Notes: generated from the sequence alone by a model not told the origin. DNA of 64,000 nucleotides from Tannerellaceae bacterium (GCA_031288175.1 JAITRW010000033.1:52997-116996), one strand, 5' to 3'; positions 1-11,692 are shown, numbered from the stretch's first letter. Translations and numbers: made by a program.

Positions 1-976
1 ACTGCCGCTTTCCTTTCGAAGACAGGTATTCCGCCAGAGTATCCCCTACATTCTCTTTGCCGAAAAGCACTTGAATCCCTATGAAGGTCGCATCGTAGGG
101 AGTCATTGTACAGTAATGGAGATCGGGTATCGTCGTCATCCCTTCTTCCGGCATATCCCGTTGTGTGAGCACAAGGGTCAGTTCTTTAGCTCGGTCATTA
201 CGGAAGTTGAAGAAAATAACTACATCGCCTTCTTCAATAGTTCCCACAGGCTTACCTCCCTCTACACATACCAGAGGGCGGATGAACTCATCGGTGATGC
301 CTTCGTCGTACGAAGCCTTGATGGCCGCTTCCAAATCCTTAACATGCGTTCCCTTTCCGTGTACCAGCAGGTCATAGGCTTCCCTGACACGATCCCAACG
401 CTTGTCCCTGTCCATCGCATAATAACGGCCTATCACCGAAGCAATCTTACATCCCTTGCCTTCCAGGTTGGACTGCAAGGCTCGTACAAAGTTAATTCCA
501 CTCTTGGGGTCTGTATCCCGTCCGTCCATGAAACAGTGGACAAAAGAACGGTCAACCCCAAAATCCCAGGTCACTTCCGTGAGTTTGAACAGATGCTCCA
601 TCGAACTGTGAACCCCTCCATCGGACAGCAACCCGAGGAAGTGTACAGCCTTGCCATTCGTCTTTGCATAGGCAAGGGCTTCCCGCAAAGGCGCATTCTC
701 CCGGATACTCCCGTCACGGCATGCTTTGTTGATCTTCATCAAGTCTTGGTAGACGATTCGTCCCGCTCCGATGTTGAGGTGTCCCACTTCCGAATTACCC
801 ATCTGCCCTTCCGGCAACCCTACATCTTCCCCTGAAGCCGACAGCCTACTATGAGGGTATGTCTGTAAGAGGTGATCCCAATACTCCGTGGGGGTAGAGG
901 CTATGACGTCCGACTTCGAGCCGTTGCCAATACCCCATCCGTCGCAAATCGCCAGCAATACCTTTCTTCCTGCCAT
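1..976 (-). CDS. gpmI: 2,3-bisphosphoglycerate-independent phosphoglycerate mutase (3' end outside window)
   Basis: Glycolytic enzyme interconverting 3- and 2-phosphoglycerate in the cytoplasm. Reading the minus strand from the ATG at 976 gives about 325 codons beginning [15 protein letters not shown]. Asp12 in CDGWG is the expected metal ligand, and Ser62 in [17 protein letters not shown] is the phospho-serine nucleophile of the alkaline-phosphatase-type iPGM family. [11 protein letters not shown] and [13 protein letters not shown], also family-typical, follow. The family is about 500-510 residues, so the C-terminal part of the phosphatase domain lies beyond base 1. The gene is divergent from the giant surface protein and has its own -7 box at 1030-1037. 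Identification is secure; completeness cannot be judged. Confidence 0.95.
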   Translation of the reverse strand, partial: MAGRKVLLAICDGWGIGNGSKSDVIASTPTEYWDHLLQTYPHSRLSASGEDVGLPEGQMGNSEVGHLNIGAGRIVYQDLMKINKACRDGSIRENAPLREALAYAKTNGKAVHFLGLLSDGGVHSSMEHLFKLTEVTWDFGVDRSFVHCFMDGRDTDPKSGINFVRALQSNLEGKGCKIASVIGRYYAMDRDKRWDRVREAYDLLVHGKGTHVKDLEAAIKASYDEGITDEFIRPLVCVEGGKPVGTIEEGDVVIFFNFRNDRAKELTLVLTQRDMPEEGMTTIPDLHYCTMTPYDATFIGIQVLFGKENVGDTLAEYLSSKGKRQ

Positions 977-1029
977 GATACTATCCTTAGATTGATGTCC
1001 CTGAAAAAGCGGATTCCGAAAAACCGCCG

Positions 1030-1037
1030 CAAAGGTA
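1030..1037 (-). promoter_or_regulatory. Putative -7 promoter box of gpmI (TACCTTTG)
   Basis: The minus strand reads TACCTTTG, a full match to the Bacteroidota -7 consensus TAnnTTTG, about 55 bases before the gpmI ATG. No clear TTTG -33 element is seen at the usual spacing. Confidence 0.55.
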
Positions 1038-1095
1038 GCCATTAATTGTCCGATTTTGGAAATGGGGAGGAGATAGGCATTAGGATTTTTATCAG

Positions 1096-1103
1096 TAAAT
1101 TTG
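1096..1103 (+). promoter_or_regulatory. Putative -7 promoter box of the first giant surface protein (TAAATTTG)
   Basis: TAAATTTG fully matches TAnnTTTG and lies 30 bases before the ATG at 1133. It falls inside a longer in-frame extension that opens at 1046, which supports 1133 as the real start. Confidence 0.5.
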
Positions 1104-1132
1104 CGGCGAATCTATTAATATGTGCAAGAGTG

Positions 1133-4100
1133 ATGAAGGCGTCAATCCGGAGAATAAGTGGAGTGGGTGCGTCGCTGCTGGTCGCGGCTTCGCTGTCGGC
1201 AAAGATATGGTATGTGGCTCCCGGCCTGGCGCCCGTTGTGGCTTCTATCCGTGACGGCCGTAGTTGGGAGCAAGCCACGCGATTGGATGCTGCTCTTGAC
1301 AGCGCTTCAAGAGATCCTTCTTCTACCGATACTATCCGGCTCAAAAGCGGAGACTATTTTTTTGAAGCTCCCTCTTACCGGATAACTTGTTCCCTTACCT
1401 TACAAGGGGGATTCTCCGGTTCCGGCACGGAAAGAAGCGGGGAAACGCGTCTTCGTCAGGGATGCAACGCACGTGTCTTGGTGATACAAGGAAAAACGTA
1501 TGTAGATAGCATAGATGTCCATATAGAAAATATTTCACTGGAAGAAGGGGACGCAGGTAAAGAAGATGGCCTTGTGATCAACGGTATCGTTGTACCTTTG
1601 TATAAAGGCGGTATCCTCTACAACCGTTACGCCCATACCACGCTGACGAACGTCCGTATCACGAACGGTATCGCTTCGGCGCCTTCCGCCCTCCTTGCCT
1701 ACGGCGGCGGTATCTATAATGAAGATGGCTCAATTGTCCTCCGTGATGTGACCCTTACCGGCAACAAGGCTTCGACGGCAGGAGGCGCTGTGGCCAACGC
1801 AGGGGGTGTCGTCTACTTGGAAGGTGCAAACGTTTTCAAAGATAATACCGCTTGGAGGGGAGGAGGTATAGCGTTGCTGGCTAACGGGCTCCTCTACCGG
1901 CGCTCCGGAACGTTGAGACTCTCTTATTCCGACTTTTATGCAGCCCCTAAGTCAATGGATCCTACGGCACTGAGAGCTTCCTTGTTCCGGTCGCCTTCCG
2001 ATGTATTGCTTGAAGAAAGCCCCTTTACTCCTATAGAAAATTTCCCTTTCTTCCATACACTGAGCCTCTCTCAATGGAATCCTTCAGGAGCTAATAAAGG
2101 TGTAGGGTGGCGTGTAGGTAAAGAAGGGATGGAAATACTAACCCCGAAAGCAAACTTTACCGTGCTTGAGGGTACTGACTTTTCTTTTCGCCTGACATTA
2201 AATGGTACCACTGTGCCTTCGGAGAACCTGCCTGTGACTGCCGGCCCTTCCCGTATCGCTTCCAGAACTCTGTATTCCGATAAAAATAACGATTACCTTT
2301 ACACGATCTATGTTACCAAAGACGATTCCGTGTTCGCCATGCCGGAACCCGATTCTGTGACACTGACTCTTGAATCCCACCAGGATAGCGTCTACCTCTT
2401 GTCGCTCACCGATGACGGAGGTAATGTCCGACTTGTCCGCACTGGGGAGCCTGTGAAATTCTGTCGCCATACGGCCTTGCGCCTCTCTACTAAATCCGCC
2501 CGCCTACAGTTCCCCAGTCAGGATATACGTACGGTCCTTTATACCGCCGCCGAGATCGGAGAAAGGGAATACCCACTCCCTATCTTCCTTGACAATGGCA
2601 TTACAGCCTTTGATTTCGTAATGTCCGGTAACCTTGTCGTTAAGGCCTACCTTCCCGCTTATACTTCTTCCGTGAACTCCCTGTTGAGAATAGATTCCTT
2701 CACTGTCCGTCGGCAAAACGGCTCTATAATAGAAAAACCGCCGTTCCTCCGTCCGTTGATAGCTGGTGTAGATAACTCTGTCGTATTCCATGTGACGACA
2801 GGATCCCAACCTTATCCCTACCAATGGGAAGTGTCCCTCCGCGGGAAAGGGCCTGAGGGGACAGGCGGCTTCTCTATGACAACCGATGCAAAAACAAAGT
2901 TGCCGACGTTGCAAGTGCCGAATAAAGGTGGGGAAATAGAGGTCATAGTTTCCTTAGTCGCTTACCCCCAGATACGGGATTCTTTTACGGTGCGCGTATA
3001 CGATTTAGAATTCGATACAGCAATACGGGTTAAAAAAGGAGTGAAGACACCCTTGCCGATAATTTCGGGAACAGAAGGAGCCATCCTGTGGAACGTACCT
3101 TCGGAATGGAGTAATGCCGTATCTTTTTCGGGAGATTCGATCATGGTAGATAGGGTAGGCAAAGTCAACAAGGTGACGGGCAACTACACCGTTTATGGCT
3201 ATGACACGGAAAATCCGGTAAAAGTGGAAATTGATGTCGTAGACTTGTGGATCAGTCAGATTGAAACGAAGGACGGCGTTGTGACGAAAAAAGACGTTAC
3301 GGATACCAATCACGAAATGCTGATAGGGCAAGCTTGTGCCTTTACCGATACACTTTTGTTTGAACAAACAGGATACAAGGGGACAAGTGAAGTGGTATGG
3401 GAACTTATTTCGCCGGAAGAGGGTACAGTTGTATTTCAGTCGAACAGGAACGGTGTCGTATTGACCGGACTGAAACAGGGCTTTGTGACGCTGAAAGCCT
3501 CCTTGAAAGATGAACTTCTTCCAAAAAATATACCTCCGGTCACCTCGACGGTAGTAGTTCACGTGGGGGCCGGTTTCGGTTCCGGAGGCATTAAAGGAGT
3601 TCCGTTAATTCGCTATCATGACTGTGTGCTCGTGGAGGCAGATATTGAACTGGCATCGGGTGGAGATCTGGAGTGGACGTCAGACGACCCGTCGGTGATC
3701 AGTGTTGATCCCATCGGTGGCAACCAAGCCATCCTTTCGGCCACAGGGTACGGGGAAGCAGTTATCTCGGTATCCCTTGACAGTACTCGCCGTATAAATA
3801 AGGTCTTCCGGAGTGTTGGCCTGGTATGTGAAAACAAGGGATTGTCGGATGTGGCGATACCCGTGTCGCCAGGTGATGTGCTGTCACTGCCTTGCCACTT
3901 GTTGAGCAAAGAGGAGGGTGATCATATTATATGGACAACCAACCCTTCGGGACGCGCCTCGGCGACAGGGGGCAAGTTGTATTTCAACCCGTTGTCTTCC
4001 GGAGGTTCTTACGGAGATGTGACGGTGACGGCAACCGCTTTTTCAAGCTCCGAGATAAGGGAAACGTTTACCTATAAAGTGATAGGTTTTTCCTTAGACA

Positions 4101-6448
4101 AGGATACCATTGAATTGAATTACGACAATGGGTCAGCTTCCATCACGAGAACACTGAGTTGTGAATTGTCCGGCGCAAACACGGAAAGTGTGAGGCTCAT
4201 GTGGAAACTGCTGGATACAACGGTGGTACAGATGGAGACACTTTCCAACAGAGAGGTCTTGCTGAGGTTACCGCTTCCTCCGCGAAAAGAGGGCGGAGAG
4301 ACTACAGTCATCGTTTTCTGTGTGGATAATCCGTCTCTTCAAGCATCGTGTGTAGTGAAGAGCAAACAGATAGTTCCCAGTTCCCTTACAATTAAGCCGA
4401 CCTCCGGCCCATACTTGACGGGAGAAGTATACCACTTCGAGGCTTCGATAGAAGATTGGGGATCGGTTGATCCGTCGGAGCGTGTCGGTTGGCGAACTTT
4501 TGAACCGGAAGTGATTCGCGTGATGCCAAGTAGTAAAGGCGTCTGGGTACAACCACTCATACCGGGTACGGCAACGCTTCAGGTTTACCTGCTTGGAGAG
4601 CCGGAGGGTCCGGTAGCCAACTTCCCACTGGTCACATCTTCGGCATCGGCAGGTATCTACTTGAAAGAAAGTTTTGTGTCCATGCGGGAGTATGCCACCT
4701 ATGCACTGGAGTATGCATCGTATCCGAACGACTTGGCGACTGTGTCTATCGAATGGGTGTCGAGCAATCCGAAAGTAGTCGATGTGATGCCTTACGTGAC
4801 ACCACGGGGAGAACCCCGAGTGATGCTTATTTCGTACCTGAGCGGAGAGGCAGAGATAACAGGTACAATAAAAGATGTATTTGGCAACGAATATACGTCT
4901 TCCTGTGTAGTACAGGTGCTTACACCGGTGGAATCGCTCACTCTTGAATCGACAAACCGAGTGCTATGGAAAGGCGAGACTTATGCGCTGAATGTAAAAG
5001 TATATCCGCCGCCGGCTTCACATTCGAATAATATTAAGTACGAATCACTTGATAAACAGATTGCTACTGTAGATGCATATGGTATAGTGACGGCAGTAGG
5101 GGTAGGGAAGGCGATTATCAAAGCTTCGGTGCCGGGAGAATCGAAGGTGGCTTATTGCTATGTAACAGTGGCAGAACCGTCATCGGTAGGTGTAGTTGTT
5201 ATTCCGAATAATTTATCATTGCTGAGAAGCCAAACCTATCTGCTGTCGGTGATGGTGAATCCCTATGCGGACGCCACCTCGTTGTCAGGGGTAGAACCGA
5301 TAGAGTGGACGTCCTCTAATAAATCGGTAGCTACGGTGACAAGTAATGGAAACGTGTTGGCTCTGTCGGAAGGTGTGACTTATATCCGTGCGACGACAGC
5401 GGATGGGTGGAACTCGCAGGAGTGCTTGGTACAGGTTAAAGTTCCTCCCTTATCACTCATACCGCCGGAAGGAGTGAGTTTGATATCCGGTAACTCGGAA
5501 CCGCTTAAAGATCGTTGGGAGATTTTCCCGCCGGATGCGACGATAGCGAGCCGTCCGGATTGGGGTGTATGGGAAGTGTCGGATGAATCTGTCGTGGAAA
5601 TAGATGAGTTTGGGACGGTGTTGGCGAAATCTGCTGGTACGACACTTGTAACGGCGACTATACAAGGATTCCCGTCACTCAAGGCTTCTTCCATAGTGAC
5701 GGTGGCACCGCCTTATAATGGGCTTTCCCTATCCCGAAATACGTTGACACTTCGTAAGGGGGAAATGTCGGTGCTGACTGCCATGGGTGCGGACGGATAT
5801 GTGGATTGGCAATCCAGTGACGAGGATGTGGTTTCTGTCGATAACAACGGAAATATTGTTGGTAAAGATGTAGGTACGGCTGTGATCACAGCGAGCGACT
5901 TGCATGAGTCGATGAGTTGCGTGGTGACGGTCGGGGTATATGCGGAAGCGTTATTCATTACTCCTTATGAGCCTTCCTATATGAAGGTGGGTGATCATTT
6001 TACGATGACGGCGACGGTGATCCCGCAGGAAGCGAAGTCGGAGTCTCTACTGTGGTCGGAGACAAATTCTTCATTACTTAAACTGACGAGACAAGGGAAT
6101 AGTTGTACGATAGAAGCGCTTCGTCCGGGAACGTCAGTGCTTTATGTGGCTTCTCCCGATGGGCGAGCTTACCGCTCGTGGGTGATCCAGATAGGAAACC
6201 AAACTTCTTTCGAAGAATTTGGCGAGACATTCCCTCCGTTGGTATCTTATAAAGAAGGGACGTTACTGTTGCGCAATCTGGAGGATTATACCGTAACGGT
6301 GTGGACTTTGAGCGGCCGAACACCAGTGCATTTTGAAACGCTGTCGGAAGAAGTGTCGTTATCAATCCCGCTTCCTACGGGCGTTTACATTCTTCGCGCC
6401 GTACACAGGGATGGCGGACTCTACACGGTGAAGTTTATGGCGCCGTGA
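1133..6448 (+). CDS. Giant secreted beta-helix/BIG2 repeat protein with T9SS C-terminal sorting domain
   Basis: Predicted 1771-residue surface or secreted protein; function unknown, adhesin-like by architecture. The ATG at 1133 is preferred over 1046 because it begins a signal peptide ([23 protein letters not shown]) and follows a -7 box. Residues about 90-270 carry short parallel beta-helix-type repeats ([32 protein letters not shown]). From about residue 815 come roughly ten Ig-like BIG2-type modules, the clearest near 1265 with the pattern [21 protein letters not shown]. The last about 75 residues ([16 protein letters not shown], then [10 protein letters not shown] and VKFM) match a type A T9SS sorting domain. 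It is a paralogue of the protein at 40256-46738. Its stop overlaps the trmD start, so it may be co-transcribed with trmD. Confidence 0.85.
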   Translation: MKASIRRISGVGASLLVAASLSAKIWYVAPGLAPVVASIRDGRSWEQATRLDAALDSASRDPSSTDTIRLKSGDYFFEAPSYRITCSLTLQGGFSGSGTERSGETRLRQGCNARVLVIQGKTYVDSIDVHIENISLEEGDAGKEDGLVINGIVVPLYKGGILYNRYAHTTLTNVRITNGIASAPSALLAYGGGIYNEDGSIVLRDVTLTGNKASTAGGAVANAGGVVYLEGANVFKDNTAWRGGGIALLANGLLYRRSGTLRLSYSDFYAAPKSMDPTALRASLFRSPSDVLLEESPFTPIENFPFFHTLSLSQWNPSGANKGVGWRVGKEGMEILTPKANFTVLEGTDFSFRLTLNGTTVPSENLPVTAGPSRIASRTLYSDKNNDYLYTIYVTKDDSVFAMPEPDSVTLTLESHQDSVYLLSLTDDGGNVRLVRTGEPVKFCRHTALRLSTKSARLQFPSQDIRTVLYTAAEIGEREYPLPIFLDNGITAFDFVMSGNLVVKAYLPAYTSSVNSLLRIDSFTVRRQNGSIIEKPPFLRPLIAGVDNSVVFHVTTGSQPYPYQWEVSLRGKGPEGTGGFSMTTDAKTKLPTLQVPNKGGEIEVIVSLVAYPQIRDSFTVRVYDLEFDTAIRVKKGVKTPLPIISGTEGAILWNVPSEWSNAVSFSGDSIMVDRVGKVNKVTGNYTVYGYDTENPVKVEIDVVDLWISQIETKDGVVTKKDVTDTNHEMLIGQACAFTDTLLFEQTGYKGTSEVVWELISPEEGTVVFQSNRNGVVLTGLKQGFVTLKASLKDELLPKNIPPVTSTVVVHVGAGFGSGGIKGVPLIRYHDCVLVEADIELASGGDLEWTSDDPSVISVDPIGGNQAILSATGYGEAVISVSLDSTRRINKVFRSVGLVCENKGLSDVAIPVSPGDVLSLPCHLLSKEEGDHIIWTTNPSGRASATGGKLYFNPLSSGGSYGDVTVTATAFSSSEIRETFTYKVIGFSLDKDTIELNYDNGSASITRTLSCELSGANTESVRLMWKLLDTTVVQMETLSNREVLLRLPLPPRKEGGETTVIVFCVDNPSLQASCVVKSKQIVPSSLTIKPTSGPYLTGEVYHFEASIEDWGSVDPSERVGWRTFEPEVIRVMPSSKGVWVQPLIPGTATLQVYLLGEPEGPVANFPLVTSSASAGIYLKESFVSMREYATYALEYASYPNDLATVSIEWVSSNPKVVDVMPYVTPRGEPRVMLISYLSGEAEITGTIKDVFGNEYTSSCVVQVLTPVESLTLESTNRVLWKGETYALNVKVYPPPASHSNNIKYESLDKQIATVDAYGIVTAVGVGKAIIKASVPGESKVAYCYVTVAEPSSVGVVVIPNNLSLLRSQTYLLSVMVNPYADATSLSGVEPIEWTSSNKSVATVTSNGNVLALSEGVTYIRATTADGWNSQECLVQVKVPPLSLIPPEGVSLISGNSEPLKDRWEIFPPDATIASRPDWGVWEVSDESVVEIDEFGTVLAKSAGTTLVTATIQGFPSLKASSIVTVAPPYNGLSLSRNTLTLRKGEMSVLTAMGADGYVDWQSSDEDVVSVDNNGNIVGKDVGTAVITASDLHESMSCVVTVGVYAEALFITPYEPSYMKVGDHFTMTATVIPQEAKSESLLWSETNSSLLKLTRQGNSCTIEALRPGTSVLYVASPDGRAYRSWVIQIGNQTSFEEFGETFPPLVSYKEGTLLLRNLEDYTVTVWTLSGRTPVHFETLSEEVSLSIPLPTGVYILRAVHRDGGLYTVKFMAP

Positions 6449-7134
6449 CCTTACTGCGCATTGATATTCTTACGATTCTTCCGGAGATGGTGGAGGGGCT
6501 GATTAGTTGCTCTATCGTGAGGCGTGCGCAGGATAAGGGGTTGGCGGAGGTATATCTTCACAATCTCCGTGATTATGCGACAAATCGCTGGAGACGGGTA
6601 GATGACGCTCCTTTTGGCGGAGAGGCAGGTATGGTAATCGGGATAGAGCCGGTAGACGTGGCTATCTCGGCTCTTACGGCGCAACGTAATTACGAGGATA
6701 TTATTTATACTTCTCCTGACGGGGAGTTACTTACGCAACGGATGGTTAACCGGCTTTCGGCACGTGGCGGCAACCTGATCATTCTTTGCGGGCATTATAA
6801 GGGTATAGATCACCGAATACGTGAATATTTGGTGACGCGGGAAATCTCAATCGGGGATTATGTGCTAACGGGGGGAGAAATAGCGGCGGCAGTCCTGACG
6901 GATGCCATGGTGAGGCTTCTTCCGGGTGTTATTGGCGACGAACAGAGCGCATTGACAGATTCTTTCCAGGATGGTCTTCTTGCGGCACCAGTCTATACGC
7001 GACCGACGGAATATAAGGGCTGGTGTGTACCGGAGGTGCTTCTTTCGGGTAATGAGCGAAAAATAGCTGAATGGCGAATGGAAGAATCGTTGCGACGGAC
7101 GGCGCTACTGCGTCCTTCGCTCCTTGCGGATTAA
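6445..7134 (+). CDS. trmD: tRNA (guanine-N1-)-methyltransferase
   Basis: Methylates G37 of tRNAs that have G36, preventing frameshifting; SAM-dependent SPOUT enzyme acting as a dimer. The 229 residues are normal family length. [24 protein letters not shown], and the SAM-binding knot segment [29 protein letters not shown] are all recognisable. The start is a GTG inside the GTGA that ends the upstream surface-protein gene, a 4-base overlap suggesting translational coupling. [11 protein letters not shown] matches the family's N-terminal start. It converges with ruvB, the two stop codons overlapping by 4 bases. Confidence 0.95.
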   Translation: MTLLRIDILTILPEMVEGLISCSIVRRAQDKGLAEVYLHNLRDYATNRWRRVDDAPFGGEAGMVIGIEPVDVAISALTAQRNYEDIIYTSPDGELLTQRMVNRLSARGGNLIILCGHYKGIDHRIREYLVTREISIGDYVLTGGEIAAAVLTDAMVRLLPGVIGDEQSALTDSFQDGLLAAPVYTRPTEYKGWCVPEVLLSGNERKIAEWRMEESLRRTALLRPSLLAD

Positions 7135-8156
7135 TCGAAAAGGGAGGGGAACCCGACAGGTCGTTGTCGCTGGAGGTGCGAGTAGGCGAGTGCAGTGACT
7201 TCTCGTCCCCGTGGCGTGCGTTTGAGGAATCCTTCTTTGATGAGGAAAGGTTCGTAGACTTCTTCGAGTGTGCCGGGGTCCTCACCGAGAGCGGTGGCGA
7301 TGGTGGTAAGTCCGACGGGCCCGCCGGAAAATTTGTCAATGATGGTAGTAAGGAGACGATTGTCAATGCGGTCAAGGCCGTAGCGATCAATGTTGAGCGC
7401 TTCGAGGGCGTAGCAAGTGATGTCTTTGTCAATGCGTCCGTCGCCTTTAACCTGTGCGAAATCCCTAACGCGGCGGAGGAGGGAGTTGGCTATACGTGGA
7501 GTGCCCCTGCTTCGTGAGGCTATCTCATGTGCAGCACTGTCCTTACAGAGTATCCGGAGAATGTCTGCGCTACGGAGCACGATGGCGGCAAGGGTGCGGA
7601 TGTCGTAGTATTCGAGGTGCAGATTGATGCCGAAGCGTGCGCGGAGGGGGCTGGTGAGAAGTCCGCTTCGGGTGGTAGCCCCGACGAGAGTGAAGGGTGC
7701 GAGGTCTATCTGAATGGAGCGAGCGGAGGGTCCTTTGTCTATCAGGATATCAATGCGGTAATCTTCCATGGCGGAGTAGAGATACTCTTCGACAATGGGA
7801 GAAAGGCGGTGAATTTCATCAATGAAAAGAACGTCGTTCCTTTCGAGAGAGGTAAGTAATCCTGCGAGGTCACCGGGTTTGTCGAGGACGGGTCCGGAGG
7901 TTACTTTAAAGCCGACTTGCAGTTCGTTGGCGATGATGTTTGCGAGGGTAGTCTTGCCTAGTCCGGGCGGTCCATGGAGAAGTACATGGTCAAGAGCTTC
8001 CCTCCGCATTTTGGCAGCGGAGACAAAGATCTGCAGATTTTCGACAGCTTTCTCCTGCCCTCCGAAATCGGTGAAAGCAAGGGGGCGGAGGGCATTTTCG
8101 TATTCCCGATCTGTGGTGCCGGATGTTTGGTTACGGATATCAAAGGATTCGTCCAT
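7131..8156 (-). CDS. ruvB: Holliday junction branch migration DNA helicase RuvB
   Basis: AAA+ motor of the RuvAB branch-migration complex in recombination and repair. The 341 residues show Walker [13 protein letters not shown] (Lys68), Walker B FIDEIHRL (Asp113-Glu114), sensor region [18 protein letters not shown] and a C-terminal winged-helix part ending [16 protein letters not shown]. ruvA and ruvC are not adjacent. It lies 17 bases downstream of dnaA on the same strand, so the two probably share a transcript. The ATG at 8156 gives the usual N terminus length. Confidence 0.96.
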   Translation of the reverse strand: MDESFDIRNQTSGTTDREYENALRPLAFTDFGGQEKAVENLQIFVSAAKMRREALDHVLLHGPPGLGKTTLANIIANELQVGFKVTSGPVLDKPGDLAGLLTSLERNDVLFIDEIHRLSPIVEEYLYSAMEDYRIDILIDKGPSARSIQIDLAPFTLVGATTRSGLLTSPLRARFGINLHLEYYDIRTLAAIVLRSADILRILCKDSAAHEIASRSRGTPRIANSLLRRVRDFAQVKGDGRIDKDITCYALEALNIDRYGLDRIDNRLLTTIIDKFSGGPVGLTTIATALGEDPGTLEEVYEPFLIKEGFLKRTPRGREVTALAYSHLQRQRPVGFPSLFD

Positions 8157-8173
8157 TGCGTGGTGGAGGAGGG

Positions 8174-9547
8174 TTAACCGTTCTTGATGAGGTCTTCGAT
8201 GGTTTCGATGGCGGCACGGAAACGCTTGTTGACTTCGGTCTTGTCCTGGATGGTTTTGAGGGCGTAGAGGACGGAAGTATGGTTGCGGTGTCCCATTTCG
8301 TCACCGATAGTGCTGAGGGAACTGTCGGTATATTTTTTTGCGAGGTACATGGCGACTTGCCTTGCCTGTACGATTTCTTGCTTGCGCGTGGAGGCTTGAA
8401 AGGTGGTGCAGTCAATGTTATAGTAGCGGCAGACGACGTCCCGAATGCGCGGAATAGAAGGGGTGATGGTTTTGATCCGTACGGTACGGGAGACAATACG
8501 TCGCACAAGGTTCATATCAATGGTACGTTTGTTGAGTCGTGCTTCTGCGGCAAGGGAGACAATGATACCTTCTATGTCGCGGACATTATCAATGACTTTT
8601 TCTGCGATGAAGGAGGTGGCCTCATCGGGTAAGGAGATACTGTTCTCTACGGTCTTGTAGTCGATGATTTGCTTGCGTAGGTCAAGATCGGGGTGCAGAA
8701 GTTCGGCGGTGAGTCCCCATTTGAGGCGTGTGATGATACGGTCTTCCAAACCGTCGAGCTTGGCTGGTCGTTTGTCAGAGGTGAGGACGAGTTGCTTGTT
8801 AAGCTGGTGGAGGTGATTGAAGATATGGAAAAAGGCGTCCTGTGTTTTTCCTTTTCCGATAAGGACGTGGATGTCGTCGAGGAGCAGGACATCAATATGT
8901 TGGTAGAAGCGAAGAAAGTCGTTGGACGTGTTGTGTATCACGGCATCGGTGTACTGACGGTAGAAGAGGTGTGCGGAGACGTAGAGGACACGTTTGTTGG
9001 GAGTGAGGGAAACGATATGGTTACCAATGGCATGGCAGAGATGTGTCTTCCCGACGCCGGAGGGTCCATAAAGAAAAAGAGGGTTGAAGGGTGTTTTACC
9101 GGGGTTGTGAACGACATCAATGGCGGCAGAGCGGGCAAGACGGTTACTTTCCCCTTCAAAGAAGTTATCAAGGGTGTATTTAGAGACCAGTTGCGAAGGG
9201 AAATCGGGACATGGGTTTTGTGCGAAGGGTATTGAGACAGACTGTGATTTTGTCCGTAGAGGAGCGGAAGAGGTGGCTAAGGCGGTTTCCATCCGTGTGT
9301 TGCGGATGAGGTAAGAAAGGGAAGCATCCTCTCCGATGACGCAGTAAACAGCGTCACGGAGCACATCTACGTGATTGTTTTCCAGATACTCATAGAAATA
9401 TCGGGAAGGAACCTGGAGTGTGAGCTTCCCTCCTTCACAAGAGGAAGGAATGACGGGAGAAAACCATGTGTTAAAGGTGTTTTCGTTTACCTTTCCCCTG
9501 ATGTGCGCAAGGCACTTGTTCCACACGAGATTGTGATCGGTCTGCAT
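8174..9547 (-). CDS. dnaA: Chromosomal replication initiator protein DnaA
   Basis: Binds DnaA boxes and opens the replication origin. The 457-residue protein has the four usual parts: N-terminal domain I ([22 protein letters not shown]), a short linker, the AAA+ domain with Walker A GPSGVGKT at 161-168 and Walker [10 protein letters not shown], and the C-terminal DNA-binding helix-turn-helix containing the DnaA signature ([20 protein letters not shown]). The gene heads a minus-strand pair with ruvB. dnaN and gyrB are absent, and the upstream 290 bases hold no convincing DnaA boxes, so this need not be the origin. Confidence 0.96.
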   Translation of the reverse strand: MQTDHNLVWNKCLAHIRGKVNENTFNTWFSPVIPSSCEGGKLTLQVPSRYFYEYLENNHVDVLRDAVYCVIGEDASLSYLIRNTRMETALATSSAPLRTKSQSVSIPFAQNPCPDFPSQLVSKYTLDNFFEGESNRLARSAAIDVVHNPGKTPFNPLFLYGPSGVGKTHLCHAIGNHIVSLTPNKRVLYVSAHLFYRQYTDAVIHNTSNDFLRFYQHIDVLLLDDIHVLIGKGKTQDAFFHIFNHLHQLNKQLVLTSDKRPAKLDGLEDRIITRLKWGLTAELLHPDLDLRKQIIDYKTVENSISLPDEATSFIAEKVIDNVRDIEGIIVSLAAEARLNKRTIDMNLVRRIVSRTVRIKTITPSIPRIRDVVCRYYNIDCTTFQASTRKQEIVQARQVAMYLAKKYTDSSLSTIGDEMGHRNHTSVLYALKTIQDKTEVNKRFRAAIETIEDLIKNG

Positions 9548-9837
9548 AAACTTACGGGTTCGAAAGTTTCTTTTCGGAGGACAAAGATGAGGTCAAAAAA
9601 GCGGTCAAAAAAATGGGATTTTGTTTGGAAGTTTGTTCTGTTTTGGAGTTCAAAGAGTTAAGAAAAAGGCTTTGTGTTTCAGGAAGGATTCGAGAGAGAA
9701 GGACGGTTTTTCGAGCATTTGAGACTAATCTACACAGAATAGAAAAAAGCTGATAAACGATTCGCTACCAGCTTCTTATAAAGAAATGGGGGGGTAAAAA
9801 GGGTATTTGAAATTTGGAATGAGTTCAAAGAAAATAA
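9548..9837. other. AT-rich gap between dnaA and phosphohexomutase
   Basis: 290 bases without a credible gene. The minus strand has CATCTTTG at 9582-9589, one mismatch from TAnnTTTG and a candidate dnaA promoter. A weak hairpin lies at 9747-9774 and a run of seven G at 9788-9794. No TTATCCACA-type DnaA boxes or iteron clusters were found by eye on either strand. Confidence 0.4.
9742..9774 (-). terminator. Weak candidate terminator of the phosphohexomutase gene
   Basis: On the minus strand AAGCTG (9774-9769) can pair with CAGCTT (9752-9747) and is followed by a T-rich stretch. The stem is only 6 bp with a 16-base loop. Confidence 0.3.
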
Positions 9838-11553
9838 TCAGTCGATAGAGAAAAAGTGTCGTATGTGGTTGATTTGGTTTAGAGCTTCGGTTTCGGCATC
9901 GGGAATGTCGTCAACGGAATAGATCTTGGTGTGGATCTCAATGTAAAACTTGATCTTGGGTTCGGTACCGGATGGACGAACACTGATCTTAGTACCGTTT
10001 TCGGTGAAATACTGAATGACGTTTGAAGTGGAAGAGGGCATGTCCGGAAAGAGGAGCGTATAATCTTTGATTTGGATCACGCGCGATCCTGCGATCTCCA
10101 ATGGAGGATTACTGCGGTAGGATTTCATAAGTTGTGTGATTTCTTCGGCACCGGCTTTACCTTTACGTACGAGAGAGATGCCAACTTCTTTGGAATACCC
10201 AAAATTGACGTAGATGCGTTGCAAGAGTTGATAGAGAGTCAATCTGTGGTGCTTTGCCCAGGCGGCAACTTCGGCGTAGAGGGCAGCAGCGGAAACTCCG
10301 TCTTTGTCGCGAACGAAGTCCTCCCAAAGGAAACCAAAACTTTCTTCTCCTCCTCCGAGGTAGACCCTGGAGTGTTCGTATCGTCGCATCACATCGCCGA
10401 TCCATTTAAATCCGGTAAAGACGTCGAAGATCCTGACACCGTTTTTTTCGGCAATCTTGCGGATGATTTCGGAGGTGACGATGGTTTTGACGAAGTAGTT
10501 GGTTTTCCTCAGGTTCTTGAGAGATCTGCGCCGTTCAAGGATATACCAGGTAAAGAGAATGGCGGCCTGATTACCGTTGAGTACGATCCATTTGTCATCA
10601 TTGTCTTTAACGGCGGCGGCGATACGATCTCCGTCGGGATCGGTAGCGAGGACGAGGTCGGCATCTGTTTCTTTGGCACGCTGGATAGCGAGTTCAAGGG
10701 CCTTGGGATCTTCCGGATTGGGGGAGACCACGGTGGGAAAATCTCCGCTGACGACATCCTGTTTGGGAACATGAATAATGTTCGTGAAACCGAAAGCAGC
10801 CAGTGTGTTCGGGACAAGGTATACCCCCGTACCGTGTATAGGCGTGTAGACAATCTTCATGTTGCTGTGTCGCCGAATAAGGGTAGGGGAGAGGGAAAGG
10901 GAAGAGACCCTGTGGATGTACTCATCGTCTATTTCTTTTCCGAGAGTATGGATGAGGTCGGGCCTGCTCCGGAAGTTGATGTCGGCAAGGCGAATATTGT
11001 TTACTTCTTCGATAATGAGGGTGTCGTGCGGAGGGACGATCTGTGCACCATCATCCCAGTAGGTTTTGAACCCATTGTATTCTTTGGGATTGTGCGAGGC
11101 GGTGATAATGACACCGCTCTGGCACCCTAAGGTTCGTATTGCAAAGGATATTTCGGGAGTAGGCCGTAGATCGTCGAAGAGGTAAACGTGTATACCATTG
11201 GCAGAGAAGATATCGGCAACAGTTTGTGCGAAAAGTTGAGAGTTGTTCCGGCAGTCATATCCGATGACTACACAGATAGTGGGGAGTTGTTTGAACTGTC
11301 GTTTGAGATAGTTGGCAAGTCCTTGTGTGGCGGCGGCGACAGTATAGATATTCATGCGGTTGGTACCGACGCCCATGACCCCTCTCAGCCCCCCGGTTCC
11401 GAACTCAAGATTCCGATAGAAGGCATCAATGAGCTCGGTGGGGTCCGGGTTATCAAGTAGGGCTTGTACTTTTGTCCGGGTGTCAATATCATAATTTTCG
11501 GAAAGCCATTCACGGGCTTTACTTTGTATGTTTTGAAGTAGTCCGTCATCCAT
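9838..11553 (-). CDS. Phospho-sugar mutase (phosphoglucomutase/phosphomannomutase family)
   Basis: Alpha-D-phosphohexomutase moving a phosphate between C1 and C6 of a hexose. The 571-residue length fits the PgcA/PGM2-like branch. Catalytic Ser153 sits in GVIITASHNPKEYNG; the metal loop ATDPDGDRIAAAV, sugar-binding loop LGGGEESFGFLW and phosphate-binding loop SVRPSGTEPKIKFYIEI follow in order. N-terminal EFGTGGLRGVMGVGTNRMN is typical of this branch. Substrate (glucose-1-P versus mannose-1-P) cannot be decided from sequence. A second, shorter mutase of the GlmM type is at 38734-40122. Divergent from purL. Confidence 0.9.
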   Translation of the reverse strand: MDDGLLQNIQSKAREWLSENYDIDTRTKVQALLDNPDPTELIDAFYRNLEFGTGGLRGVMGVGTNRMNIYTVAAATQGLANYLKRQFKQLPTICVVIGYDCRNNSQLFAQTVADIFSANGIHVYLFDDLRPTPEISFAIRTLGCQSGVIITASHNPKEYNGFKTYWDDGAQIVPPHDTLIIEEVNNIRLADINFRSRPDLIHTLGKEIDDEYIHRVSSLSLSPTLIRRHSNMKIVYTPIHGTGVYLVPNTLAAFGFTNIIHVPKQDVVSGDFPTVVSPNPEDPKALELAIQRAKETDADLVLATDPDGDRIAAAVKDNDDKWIVLNGNQAAILFTWYILERRRSLKNLRKTNYFVKTIVTSEIIRKIAEKNGVRIFDVFTGFKWIGDVMRRYEHSRVYLGGGEESFGFLWEDFVRDKDGVSAAALYAEVAAWAKHHRLTLYQLLQRIYVNFGYSKEVGISLVRKGKAGAEEITQLMKSYRSNPPLEIAGSRVIQIKDYTLLFPDMPSSTSNVIQYFTENGTKISVRPSGTEPKIKFYIEIHTKIYSVDDIPDAETEALNQINHIRHFFSID

Positions 11554-11648
11554 AGGTTTTCGCGATTCAAAAGGTTAGTCTAAATTAGTGGAATGCAATG
11601 ATAAATAAAAAATTTTGAAACCAGCGAATAAATAGTCAAATTATGCGT

Positions 11649-11656
11649 TACTTTCG
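11649..11656 (+). promoter_or_regulatory. Possible -7 box of purL (TACTTTCG)
   Basis: TACTTTCG matches TAnnTTTG at seven of eight positions and lies 37 bases before the purL ATG. No well-spaced -33 element. Confidence 0.3.
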
Positions 11657-11692
11657 CTGTCGGGACGGAGGTGTCCCCCAAAAATCGGGTAG

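Noticed and set aside
71..835. 254-residue plus-strand frame opposite gpmI
   Set aside because: Antisense to a clear gpmI coding region; its sequence has no recognisable domain.
1046..1132. 29-residue N-terminal extension of the first giant protein
   Set aside because: Contains the likely -7 box and would bury the signal peptide; start set at 1133.
9788..9794. Seven-G run after the phosphohexomutase gene as a contingency tract
   Set aside because: Short, intergenic and downstream of the gene, so no obvious effect on expression.
9548..9837. Replication origin beside dnaA
   Set aside because: AT-rich, but no TTATCCACA-like boxes on either strand (best about six of nine), no iterons, no dnaN/gyrB neighbours, and flanking genes are not divergent.
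10072..11130. 352-residue plus-strand frame inside the phosphohexomutase gene
   Set aside because: Exact antisense shadow of a gene with intact catalytic motifs; glycine/valine-rich composition reflects the opposite strand.
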